A DNA stretch of 64,000 nt, from the NCBI GenBank assembly GCA_949128115.1, contig OX421966.1, positions 31,823,042 to 31,887,041 of the forward strand. The letters are read 5' to 3'. Shown here in pieces: positions 53,001-64,000 of the stretch. The stretch comes from Anaspis maculata (Eukaryota > Arthropoda > Insecta > Coleoptera > Scraptiidae). The translations under genes and the position numbers were made by a program. A model generated the notes under the pieces. It was given only the letters and a program-made list of their open reading frames with translations. It was not told the origin of the DNA and did no database searches. Positions within the stretch are counted from its first letter, which is position 1, and each line of letters starts with the position of its first letter.

Positions 53001-53990
53001 GACAATATGGCAGGACTCATATCCAAGATAACATCCAGGCTAGAGTCCATCACGTTCATGTCTTTGCACTGAATTTTTTCGTATCGTTTTTTTTCGATGT
53101 GATTTTTTCTTTGTTTTTGGAAATCTTCTTTGCAGGAATTGAATTCAAAACATGTTTGTAAATAAATAATACCAAATTTTAAAATGACTTTTCCTCAATA
53201 ATTTTATTGTGATTTTTCCTTGGTTCCAGGGAATCTCCTTTACAGGAATGAAATCTAAAAACTGTTTGTAAATAAATAATACCAAAACTAAAAATGACTC
53301 TTCTTCAATAATGTTTTATGTGATTTTCCTTCTGTTTCAGGAAATCATATTTGCAGGAATAAAATCCAAAGTGCCCCAGGACAATATGGTAGGACTGATA
53401 TCCAAGATACCATCCAGGCTAGAGTCCATCACGTTCATGTCTTTGTACTGAATTTTTTCGTATCGTTTTTTTTATGTGATTTTTTCTTTGTTTCAGGAAA
53501 TCTTCTTTGCAGGAATTGAATTCAAAACATGTTGTGAATAAATAATACCAAATTAAGAAATGACTTTTCCTCAATAATTTCTTATGTGATTTTTCTTTGG
53601 TTTCAGGGAATCTCCTTTGCAGGAATGAAATCTTAAACATGTTTGTGAATAAATAATACCAAAACTAAAAATGACTATTCCTCAATAATTTTTTATGTGA
53701 TCATTTTTTGGTTCCAGGAAATCTCCTTTACAGGAATGAAATCTAAAACATGTTTGTAAATAAATAAAACCCAAAACTAAAAATGACTTTTCTTCAATAA
53801 TGTTTTATGTGATTTTTTTTCTGTTTTAGGAAATCTTTTTTGCAGGAATAAAATCCAAAATGCACCAGGACAATATGGTAGGACTCATATCCAAGATACC
53901 ATCCAGGCTAGAGTCCATCACGTTCATGTCTTTGCACTGAATTTTTTCGTATCGTTTTTTTCTTATGTGATTTTTCTTTGGTTCCAGGGA
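50100..53990. repeat. Satellite block duplicated at 55,190-59,080
   Basis: This ~3.9-kb block recurs 5090 bases downstream with the same private variants, for example the run aaaacacaaaactaaaattg at about 51,760 and 56,850 and the gaatcgaatc-type ccatcgaatctcc at 50,793 and 55,883. Confidence 0.8.
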
Positions 53991-56900
53991 ATCTCCTTTA
54001 CAGGAATGAAATCTAAAACATGTTTGTAAATAAATAAAACCCAAAACTAAAAATGACTTTTCTTCAATCATGTTTTGTGTGATTTTTCTTCTGTTTTGGG
54101 AAATCTTCTTTGCAGGAATAAAATCCAAAATGCACCAGGACAATATGGCAGGACTCATATCCAAGATACCATCCAGGCTAGAGTCCATCACGTTCATGTC
54201 TTTGCACTGAATTTTTTCGTATCGTTTTTTTTTTAATGTGATTTTTTCTTTGTTTTTGGAAATCTACTTCGCAGGAATTAAATTCAAAACTGTTTGTAAA
54301 TAAATAATACCAAATTTGAAAATGACTTTTCCTCAATAATTTTTTATGTGATTTTTCTTTGGTTCCAGTGAATCTCCTTTTAGAGGAATGAAATCTAAAA
54401 ACTGTTTGTAAATAAATAATACCAAAACTAAAAATGACTTTTCTTCAATAATGTTTTATGTGATTTTTTCTTCTGTTTTAGGAAATCTTCTTTGCAAGAA
54501 TAAAATCCCAAATGCATCAGGACAATATGGCAGGACTCATATCCAAGATACCATCTAGGCTGGAGTCCATCACGTTCATGTCTTTGCACTGAATTTTTTC
54601 GTATCGTTTTTTTTAATGTGATTTTTTCTTTGTTTTTGGAAATCTTCTTTGCAGGAGTTGAATTCAAAACATGTTTGTAAATAAATAATACCAAATTTTA
54701 AAATGACTTTTCCTCAATAATTTTTTAAGTGATTTTTCCTTGGTTCCAGGGAATCTCCTTTACAGGAATGAAATCTAAAAACTGTTTGTAAATAAATAAT
54801 ACCAAAACTAAAAATGACTTTTCTTCAATAATGTTTTATGTGATTTTTCTTCTGTTTTAGGAAATCTTCTTTGCAAGAATAAAATCCCAAATGCATCAGG
54901 ACAATATGGCAGGACTCATTACCAAGATACCATCTAGGCTGGAGTCCATCACGTTCATGTCTTTGCACTGAATTTTTTCGTATCGTTTTTTTAATGTGAT
55001 TTTTTCTTTGTTTTTGGAAATCTTCTTTGCAGGAATTGAATTCAAAACATGTTTGTAAATAAATAATACCAAATTTTAAAATGACTTTTCCTCAATAATT
55101 TTTTATGTGATTTTTCCTTGGTTCCAGGGAATCTCCTTTACAGGAATGAAATCTAAAAACTGTTTGTAAATAAATAATACCAAAACTAAAAATGACTTTT
55201 CTTCAATAATGTTTTATGTGATTTTTTTTCTGTTTTAGGAAATCTTTTTTGCAGGAATAAAATCCAAAATGCACCAGGACAATATGGCAGGACTCATATC
55301 CAAGATACCATCCAGGCTAGAGTCCATCACGTTCATGTCTTTGCACTGAATTTTTTCGTATCGTTCTTCTTTAATGTGATTTTTTCTTTGTTTTTGGAAA
55401 CCTTCTTTGCAGGAATTAAATTCAAAACATGTTTGTAAATAAATAATACCAAATTTGAAAATGACTTTTCCTCAATAATTTTTTATGTGATTTTTCCTTG
55501 GTTCCAGGGAATCTCCTTTACAGGAGTGAAATCTAAAAACTGTTTGTAAATAAATAATACCAAAACTAAAAATGACTTTTCTTCAATAATGTTTTATGTG
55601 ATTTTTTTTCTGTTTTAGGAAATCTTCATGCAGGAATAAAATCCAAAATGCACCAGGACAATATGGTAGGACACATATCCAAGTAACCATCCAGGCTAGA
55701 GTCCATCACGTTCATGTCTTTGCACTGAATTTTTTCGTATCTTTTTTTTTATGTGATTTTTTCTTTGTTTCAGGAAATCTTCTTTGCAGGAATTGAATCC
55801 AAAACATGTTTGTAAATAAATATTACCAAATTTAGAAATGACTTTTCCTCAATAATTTCTTATGTGATTTTTCTTTGGTTCCATCGAATCTCCTTTACAG
55901 GAATGAAATCTAAAACATGTTTGTAAATAAATAAAACCCAAAACTGAAAATGACTTTTCTTCAATCATGTTTTATGTGATTTTTGTTCTGTCTTAGGAAA
56001 TCTTCTTTGCAGGAATAAAATCCAAAATGCACCAGGACAATATGGTAGGACTCATATCCAAGATACCATCCAGGCTAGAGTCCATCACGTTCATGTCTTT
56101 GCACTGAATTTTTTCGTATCGTTTTTTTCTTATGTGATTTTTCTTTGGTTCCAGGGAATCTCCTTTACAGGAATGAAATCTAAAACATGTTTGTAAATAA
56201 ATAAAACCCAAAACTAAAAATGACTTTTCTTCAATCATGTTTTGTGTGATTTTTCTTCTGTTTTGGGAAATCTTCTTTGCAGGAATAAAATCCAAAATGC
56301 ACCAGGACAATATGGCAGGACTCATATCCAAGATACCATCCAGGCTAGAGTCCATCACGTTCATGTCTTTGCACTGAATTTTTTCGTATCGTTTTTTTTT
56401 TAATGTGATTTTTTCTTTGTTTTTGGAAATCTACTTCGCAAGAATTAAATTCAAAACTGTTTGTAAATAAATAATACCAAATTTGAAAATGACTTTTCCT
56501 CAATAATTTTTTATGTGATTTTTCTTTGGTTCCAGTGAATCTCCTTTACAGGAATGAAATCTAAAAACTGTTTGTAAATAAATAATACCAAAACTAAAAA
56601 TGACTTTTCTTCAATAATGTTCTATGTGATTTTTCTTCTGTTTTAGGAAATCTTCATGCAGGAATAAAATCCAAAATGCACCTGGACAATATGGTAGGAC
56701 TCATATCCAAGATACCATCCAGGCTAGAGTCCATCACTTTCATGTCTTTGCACTGAATTTTTTCGTATCGTTTTTTTTTATGTGATTTTTTCTTTGTTTC
56801 AGGAAATCTCCTTTACAGGAATGAAATCTAAAACATGTTTGTAAATAAATAAAACACAAAACTAAAATTGACTTTTCTTCAATCATGTTTTATGTGATTT

Positions 56901-57189
56901 TTGTTCTGTTTTAGGAAATCTTCTTTGCAGGAATAAGATCCAAAATGCACCAGGACAATATGGTAGGACTCATATCCAAGATACCATCCAGGCTAGAGTC
57001 CATCACGTTCATGTCTGCACTGAATTTTTTCGTATCGTTTTTTTTTAAAGTGATTTTTTCTTTGTTTCAGGAAATCTTCTTTGCAGGAATTGAATTCAAA
57101 ACATGTTTGTAAATAAATAATACCAAATTTGAAAATGACTTTTCCTCAATAATTTTTTATGTGATTTTTCTTTGGTTCCAGTGAATCTC

Positions 57190-58990
57190 CTTTACAGGAA
57201 TGAAATCTAAAAACTGTTTGTAAATAAATAATACCAAAACTAAAAATGACTTTTCTTCAATAATGTTTTATGTGATTTTTTCTTCTGTTTTAGGAAATCT
57301 TCTTTGCAAGAATAAAATCCCAAATGCATCAGGACAATATGGCAGGACTCATATCCAAGATACCATCTAGGCTGGAGTCCATCACGTTCATGTCTTTGCA
57401 CTGAATTTTTTCGTATCGTTTTTTTTAATGTGATTTTTTCTTTGTTTTTGGAAATCTTCTTTGCAGGAGTTGAATTCAAAACATGTTTGTAAATAAATAA
57501 TACCAAATTTTAAAATGACTTTTCCTCAATAATTTTTTATGTGATTTTTCCTTGGTTCCAGGGAATCTCCTTTACAGGAATGAAATCTAAAAACTGTTTG
57601 TAAATAAATAATACCAAAACTAAAAATGACTTTTCTTCAATAATGTTTTATGTGATTTTTCTTCTGTTTTAGGAAATCTTCTTTGCATGAATAAAATCCC
57701 AAATGCATCAGGACAATATGGCAGGACTCATTACCAAGATACCATCTAGGCTGGAGTCCATCACGTTCATGTCTTTGCACTGAATTTTTTCGTATCGTTT
57801 TTTTAATGTGATTTTTTCTTTGTTTTTGGAAATCTTCTTTGCAGGAATTGAATTCAAAACATGTTTGTAAATAAATAATACCAAATTTTAAAATGACTTT
57901 TCCTCAATAATTTTTTATGTGATTTTTCCTTGGTTCCAGGGAATCTCCTTTACAGGAATGAAATCTAAAAACTGTTTGTAAATAAATAATACCAAAACTA
58001 AAAATGACTTTTCTTCAATAATGTTTTATGTGATTTTTCTTCTGTTTTAGGAAATCTCCTTTGCAAGAATAAAATCCCAAATGCATCAGGACAATATGGC
58101 AGGACTCATATCCAAGATAACATCCAGGCTAGAGTCCATCACGTTCATGTCTTTGCACTGAATTTTTTCGTATCGTTTTTTTTCGATGTGATTTTTTCTT
58201 TGTTTTTGGAAATCTTCTTTGCAGGAATTGAATTCAAAACATGTTTGTAAATAAATAATACCAAATTTTAAAATGACTTTTCCTCAATAATTTTATTGTG
58301 ATTTTTCCTTGGTTCCAGGGAATCTCCTTTACAGGAATGAAATCTAAAAACTATTTGTAAATAAATAATACCAAAACTAAAAATGACTCTTCTTCAATAA
58401 TGTTTTATGTGATTTTCCTTCTGTTTCAGGAAATCATATTTGCAGGAATAAAATCCAAAGTGCCCCAGGACAATATGGTAGGACTGATATCCAAGATACC
58501 ATCCAGGCTAGAGTCCATCACGTTCATGTCTTTGTACTGAATTTTTTCGTATCGTTTTTTTTATGTGATTTTTTCTTTGTTTCAGGAAATCTTCTTTGCA
58601 GGAATTGAATTCAAAACATGTTGTGAATAAATAATACCAAATTAAGAAATGACTTTTCCTCAATAATTTCTTATGTGATTTTTCTTTGGTTTCAGGGAAT
58701 CTCCTTTGCAGGAATGAAATCTTAAACATGTTTGTGAATAAATAATACCAAAACTAAAAATGACTATTCCTCAATAATTTTTTATGTGATCATTTTTTGG
58801 TTCCAGGAAATCTCCTTTACAGGAATGAAATCTAAAACATGTTTGTAAATAAATAAAACCCAAAACTAAAAATGACTTTTCTTCAATAATGTTTTATGTG
58901 ATTTTTTTTCTGTTTTAGGAAATCTTTTTTGCAGGAATAAAATCCAAAATGTACCAGGACAATATGGGAGGACTCATATCCAAGATACCA
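57190..58990. repeat. Satellite block duplicated at 59,085-60,890
   Basis: A ~1.8-kb block recurs 1895 bases downstream, including the rare ttctgtttcaggaaatcat variant (58,420 and 60,315) and the gtgatcat variant. Confidence 0.8.
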
Positions 58991-61023
58991 TCCAGGCTAG
59001 AGTCCATCACGTTCATGTCTTTGCACTGAATTTTTTCGTATCGTTTTTTTCTTATGTGATTTTTCTTTGGTTCCAGTGAATCTCCTTTACAGGAATGAAA
59101 TCTAAAAACTGTTTGTAAATAAATAATACCAAAACTAAAAATGACTTTTCTTCAATAATGTTTTATGTGATTTTTTCTTCTGTTTTAGGAAATCTTCTTT
59201 GCAAGAATAAAATCCCAAATGCATCAGGACAATATGGCAGGACTCATATCCAAGATACCATCTAGGCTGGAGTCCATCACGTTCATGTCTTTGCACTGAA
59301 TTTTTTCGTATCGTTTTTTTTAATGTGATTTTTTCTTTGTTTTTGGAAATCTTCTTTGCAGGAGTTGAATTCAAAACATGTTTGTAAATAAATAATACCA
59401 AATTTTAAAATGACTTTTCCTCAATAATTTTTTATGTGATTTTTCCTTGGTTCCAGGGAATCTCCTTTACAGGAATGAAATCTAAAAACTGTTTGTAAAT
59501 AAATAATACCAAAACTAAAAATGACTTTTCTTCAATAATGTTTTATGTGATTTTTCTTCTGTTTTAGGAAATCTTCTTTGCAAGAATAAAATCCCAAATG
59601 CATCAGGACAATATGGCAGGACTCATTACCAAGATACCATCTAGGCTGGAGTCCATCACGTTCATGTCTTTGCACTGAATTTTTTCGTATCGTTTTTTTA
59701 ATGTGATTTTTTCTTTGTTTTTGGAAATCTTCTTTGCAGGAATTGAATTCAAAACATGTTTGTAAATAAATAATACCAAATTTTAAAATGACTTTTCCTC
59801 AATAATTTTTTATGTGATTTTTCCTTGGTTCCAGGGAATCTCCTTTACAGGAATGAAATCTAAAAACTGTTTGTAAATAAATAATACCAAAACTAAAAAT
59901 GACTTTTCTTCAATAATGTTTTATGTGATTTTTCTTCTGTTTTAGGAAATCTCCTTTGCAAGAATAAAATCCCAAATGCATCAGGACAATATGGCAGGAC
60001 TCATATCCAAGATAACATCCAGGCTAGAGTCCATCACGTTCATGTCTTTGCACTGAATTTTTTCGTATCGTTTTTTTTCGATGTGATTTTTTCTTTGTTT
60101 TTGGAAATCTTCTTTGCAGGAATTGAATTCAAAACATGTTTGTAAATAAATAATACCAAATTTTAAAATGACTTTTCCTCAATAATTTTATTGTGATTTT
60201 TCCTTGGTTCCAGGGAATCTCCTTTACAGGAATGAAATCTAAAAACTGTTTGTAAATAAATAATACCAAAACTAAAAATGACTCTTCTTCAATAATGTTT
60301 TATGTGATTTTCCTTCTGTTTCAGGAAATCATAATTGCAGGAATAAAATCCAAAATGCCCCAGGACAATATGGTAGGACTCATATCCAAGATACCATCCA
60401 GGCTAGAGTCCATCACGTTCATGTCTTTGTACTGAATTTTTTCGTATCGTTTTTTTTATGTGATTTTTTCTTTGTTTCAGGAAATCTTCTTTGCAGGAAT
60501 TGAATTCAAAACATGTTGTGAATAAATAATACCAAATTAAGAAATGACTTTTCCTCAATAATTTCTTATGTGATTTTTCTTTGGTTTCAGGGAATCTCCT
60601 TTGCAGGAATGAAATCTTAAACATGTTTGTGAATAAATAATACCAAAACTAAAAATGACTATTCCTCAATAATTTTTTATGTGATCATTCTTTGGTTCCA
60701 GGAAATCTCCTTTACAGGAATGAAATCTAAAACATGTTTGTAAATAAATAAAACCCAAAACTAAAAATGACTTTTCTTCAATAATGTTTTATGTGATTTT
60801 TTTTCTGTTTTAGGAAATCTTTTTTGCAGGAATAAAATCCAAAATGCACCAGGACAATATGGCAGGACTCATATCCAAGATACCATCCAGGCTAGAGTCC
60901 ATCACGTTCTTGTCTTTGCACTGAATTTTTTCGTATAGTTTTTTTTTCAATGTGATTTTGTCATTGTTTTAGGAAATCTTCTTTGCAGGAATTAAATTAA
61001 AAACATGTTTGTAAATAAATAAT

Positions 61024-61078
61024 ATATATATTATCAAATTCCCTTCTACCGCAAGGTGTCGGGCTGTAAATAAATAAT
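61024..61078. repeat. 55-bp insert inside the satellite (also at ~62,867-62,921)
   Basis: After gtaaataaataat the unit is interrupted by a foreign stretch (attcccttctaccgcaagg, tgtcgggct) that ends with another gtaaataaataat. The same insert recurs 1844 bases downstream. Confidence 0.75.
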
Positions 61079-64000
61079 ACCAAATTTAAAAATGACTTTT
61101 CCTGAATAATTTTTTATGTGATTTTTCTTTGGTTCCAGGGAATCTCCTTTACAGGAATGAAATCTAAAAACTGTTTGTAAATAAATAATACCAAAACTAA
61201 AAATGACTTTTCTTCAATAATGTTTTATGTGATTTTTTTCTGTTTTAGGAAATCTTCATGCAGGAATAAAATCCAAAATGCACCAGGACAATATGGTAGG
61301 ACACATATCCAAGATACCATCCAGGCTAGAGTCCATCACGTTCATGTCTTTGCACTGAATTTTTTCGTATCGTTTTCTTTATGTGATTTTTTCTTTGTTT
61401 CAGGAAATTTTCTTTGCAGGAATTGAATTCAAAGCATGTTTGTAAATAAATATTACCAAATTTAGAAATGACTTTTCCTCAATAATTTCTTATGTGATTT
61501 TTCTTTGGTTCCAGGGAATCTCCTTTACAGGAATGAAATCTAAAACATGTTTGTAAATAAATAAAACCCAAAACTAAAAATGACTTTTCTTCAATAATGT
61601 TTTATGTGATTTTTTTTCTGTTTTAGGAAATCTTTTTTGCAGGAATAAAATCCAAAATGCACCAGGACAATATGGCAGGACTCATATCCAAGATACAATC
61701 CAGGCTAGAGTCCATCACGTTCATGTCTTTGCACTGAATTTTTTCGTATCGTTTTTTTTTAATGTGATTTTTTCTTTGTTTTTGGAAATCTTCTTTGCAG
61801 GAATTAAATTCAAAACATGTTTGTAAATAAATAATACCAAATTTGAAAATGACTTTTCCTCAATAATTTTTTATGTGATTTTTCCTTGGTTCCAGGGAAT
61901 CTCCTTTACAGGAATGAAATCTAAAAACTGTTTGTAAATAAATAATACCAAAACTAAAAATGACTTTTCTTCAATAATGCTTTATGTGATTTTTCTTCTG
62001 TTTTAGGAAATCTTCATGCAGGAATAAAATCCAAAATGCACCTGGACAATATGGTAGGACTCATATCCAAGATACCATCCAGGCTAGAGTCCATCACTTT
62101 CATGTCTTTGCACTGAATTTTTTCGTATCGTTTTTTTTTATGTGATTTTTTCTTTGTTTCAGGAAATCTCCTTTACAGGAATGAAATCTAAAACATGTTT
62201 GTAAATAAATAAAACCCAAAACTAAAAATGACTTTTCTTCAATCATGTTTTATGTGATTTTTGTTCTGTTTTAGGAAATCTTCTTTGCAGGAATAAAATC
62301 CAAAATGCACCAGGACAATATGGTAGGACTCATATCCAAGATACCATCCAGGCTAGAGTCCATCACGTTTATGTCTTTGCACTGAATTTTTCGTATCGTT
62401 TTTTTTTTAAAGTGATTTTTTCTTTGTTTCAGGAAATGGTCTTAGCAGGAATTGAATTCAAAACATGTTTGTAAATAAATGATACCAAATTTAAAAATGA
62501 CTTTTCCTCAATAATTTTTTATGTGATTTTTCTTTGGTTCCAGGGAATCTCCTTTACAGGAATGAAATCTAAAAACTGTTTGTAAATAAATAATACCAAA
62601 ACTAAAAATAACTTTTCTTCAATAATGTTTTATGTGATTTTTCTTCTGTTTTAGGAAATCTTCTTTGCAGGAATAAAATTTAAAATGCACCAGTACAATA
62701 TGGCAGGACTCATATCCAAGATACCATCAAGGCTAGAGTCCATCACGTTCTTGTCTTTGCACTGAATTTTTTCGTATAGTTTTTTTTTCAATGTGATTTT
62801 GTCATTGTTTTAGGAAATCTTCTTTGCAGGAATTAAATTAAAAACATGTTTGTAAATAAATAATATAAATATTATCAAATTCCCTTCTACCGCAAGGTGT
62901 CGGGCTGTAAATAAATAATACCAAATTTAAAAATGACTTTTCCTGAATAATTTTTTATGTGATTTTTCTTTGGTTCCAGGGAATCTCCTTTACAGGAATG
63001 GAATCTAAAAACTGTTTGTAAATAAATAATACCAAAACTAAAAATGACTTTTCTTCAATAATTTTTTATGTGATTTTTTTTCTGTTTTAGGAAGAAATCT
63101 TCATGCAGGAATAAAATCCAAAATGCACCAGGACAATATGGTAGGACACATATCCAAGATACCATCCAGGCTAGAGTCCATCACGTTCATGTCTTTGCAC
63201 TGAATTTTTTCGTATCGTTTTTTTTATGTGATTTTTTCTTTGTTTCAGGAAATCTTCTTTGCAGGAATTGAATTCAAAGCATGTTTGTAAATAAATATTA
63301 CCAAATTTAGAAATGACTTTTCCTCAATAATTTCTTATGTGATTTTTCTTTGGTTCCAGGGAATCTCCTTTACAGGAATGAAATCTAAAACATGTTTGTA
63401 AATAAATAAAACCCAAAACTAAAAATGACTTTTCTTCAATCATGTTTCATGTGATTTTTCTTCTGTTTTGGGAAATCTTCTTTGCAGGAATAAAATCCAA
63501 AATGCACCAGGACAATATGGCAGGACTCATATCCAAGATACCATCCAGGCTAGAGTCCATCACGTTCATGTCTTTGCACTGAATTTTTTCGTATCGTTTT
63601 TTTTTTAATGTGATTTTTTCTTTGTTTTTGGAAATCTACTTTGCAGGAATTAAATTCAAAACATGTTTGTAAATAAATAGTGCCAAATTTGAAAATGACT
63701 TTTCCTCAATAATTTTTTATGTGATTTTTCTTTGGTTCCAGTGAATCTCCTTCACAGGAATGAAATCTAAAAACTGTTTGTAAATAAATAATACCAAAAC
63801 TAAAAATGACTTTTCTTCAATAATGTTTTATGTGATTTTTCTTCTGTTTTAGGAAATCTTCTTTGCAAGAATAAAATCCCAAATGCATCAGGACAATATG
63901 GCAGGACTCATATCCAAGATACCATCTAGGCTGGAGTCCATCACGTTCATGTCTTTGCACTGAATTTTTTCGTATCGTTTTTTTTTAATGTGATTTTTTC

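Larger units (their letters stand above)
42840..64000. repeat. Satellite array, 380-bp higher-order unit of three submonomers
   Basis: About 55 units run to the window edge, all in one orientation. One unit, for example 47,347-47,726, consists of A (158 bp, ends cactgaattttttcgtatcg), B (111 bp) and C (111 bp). Each starts atgtgattttt-ctt-gttt(t/c)agg. A holds gtccatcacgttcatgtctt; B and C hold gtttgtaaataaataatacc. Variants lacking B or with a second C occur (e.g. 50,885-51,300; 46,740-46,970). Short minus-strand open frames (up to 123 codons) recur with the repeat and are not taken as genes. Confidence 0.95.

Noticed and set aside
48455..60624. Recurrent minus-strand frames of 73-123 codons in the satellite
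   Set aside because: They repeat with the satellite unit, break in most copies and lack a plausible start context; the repeat explains them.

Overview
The window looks like a repeat-choked piece of an AT-rich arthropod nuclear genome, probably an insect; the species cannot be fixed from the sequence. Supporting signs are a CR1/jockey-type non-LTR retrotransposon, a Polinton/Maverick (adintovirus-like) element with arthropod-style genes and short introns, many TA-flanked palindromic elements, and a 21-kb satellite. No recognisable host gene is present, apart from one short exon-like stretch near 31.8 kb.

Layout. 1-13.9 kb is a mosaic of nested non-autonomous transposons: a TA-flanked MITE, a decayed LINE fragment, several long palindromes, minisatellites with a 16-bp unit, and a repeat family present in inverted copies at about 4-5.5 kb and 12.9-13.3 kb. 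The second copy carries what looks like a first exon and a clean second coding exon of an unidentified transposon gene. 13,881-29,988 is a structurally complete Polinton: 5'-AG...CT-3' ends, inverted termini and a perfect 6-bp target duplication (ggcgta). 30-32.9 kb holds more degenerate repeats. 32.9-37.5 kb is a CR1-like LINE with two intact ORFs on the minus strand, sitting at the centre of a short palindrome. 37.5-42.8 kb is intergenic with small repeats and a nested MITE. From 42,840 to the window edge runs a satellite whose 380-bp higher-order unit has three related submonomers (158+111+111 bp).

How the Polinton genes fit together. Plus-strand genes on the left are a spliced small gene, the packaging ATPase, an unknown 336-aa protein, a 144-aa protein, the integrase with chromodomain, two small helical proteins and a phospholipase-A2-like protein. 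Minus-strand genes in the middle are the double-jelly-roll capsid protein, penton-like protein, cysteine protease, pX-like protein and a single-BIR protein. The right part has two small plus-strand proteins, an exonuclease-like minus gene, a three-exon protein-primed DNA polymerase, and an acidic coiled-coil protein whose stop codon overlaps the polymerase start. This is a full replication, integration, packaging and virion set. The protease is the only gene with visible damage.

Most interesting points: the Polinton termini are dense arrays of AGGTCA-type nuclear-receptor half-sites; the polymerase and a small gene are only readable after splicing; several gene pairs share stop/start codons; and the satellite submonomers look like amplified terminal exons, each with a 3' splice site and AATAAA. 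All family assignments are made by eye without database searches.
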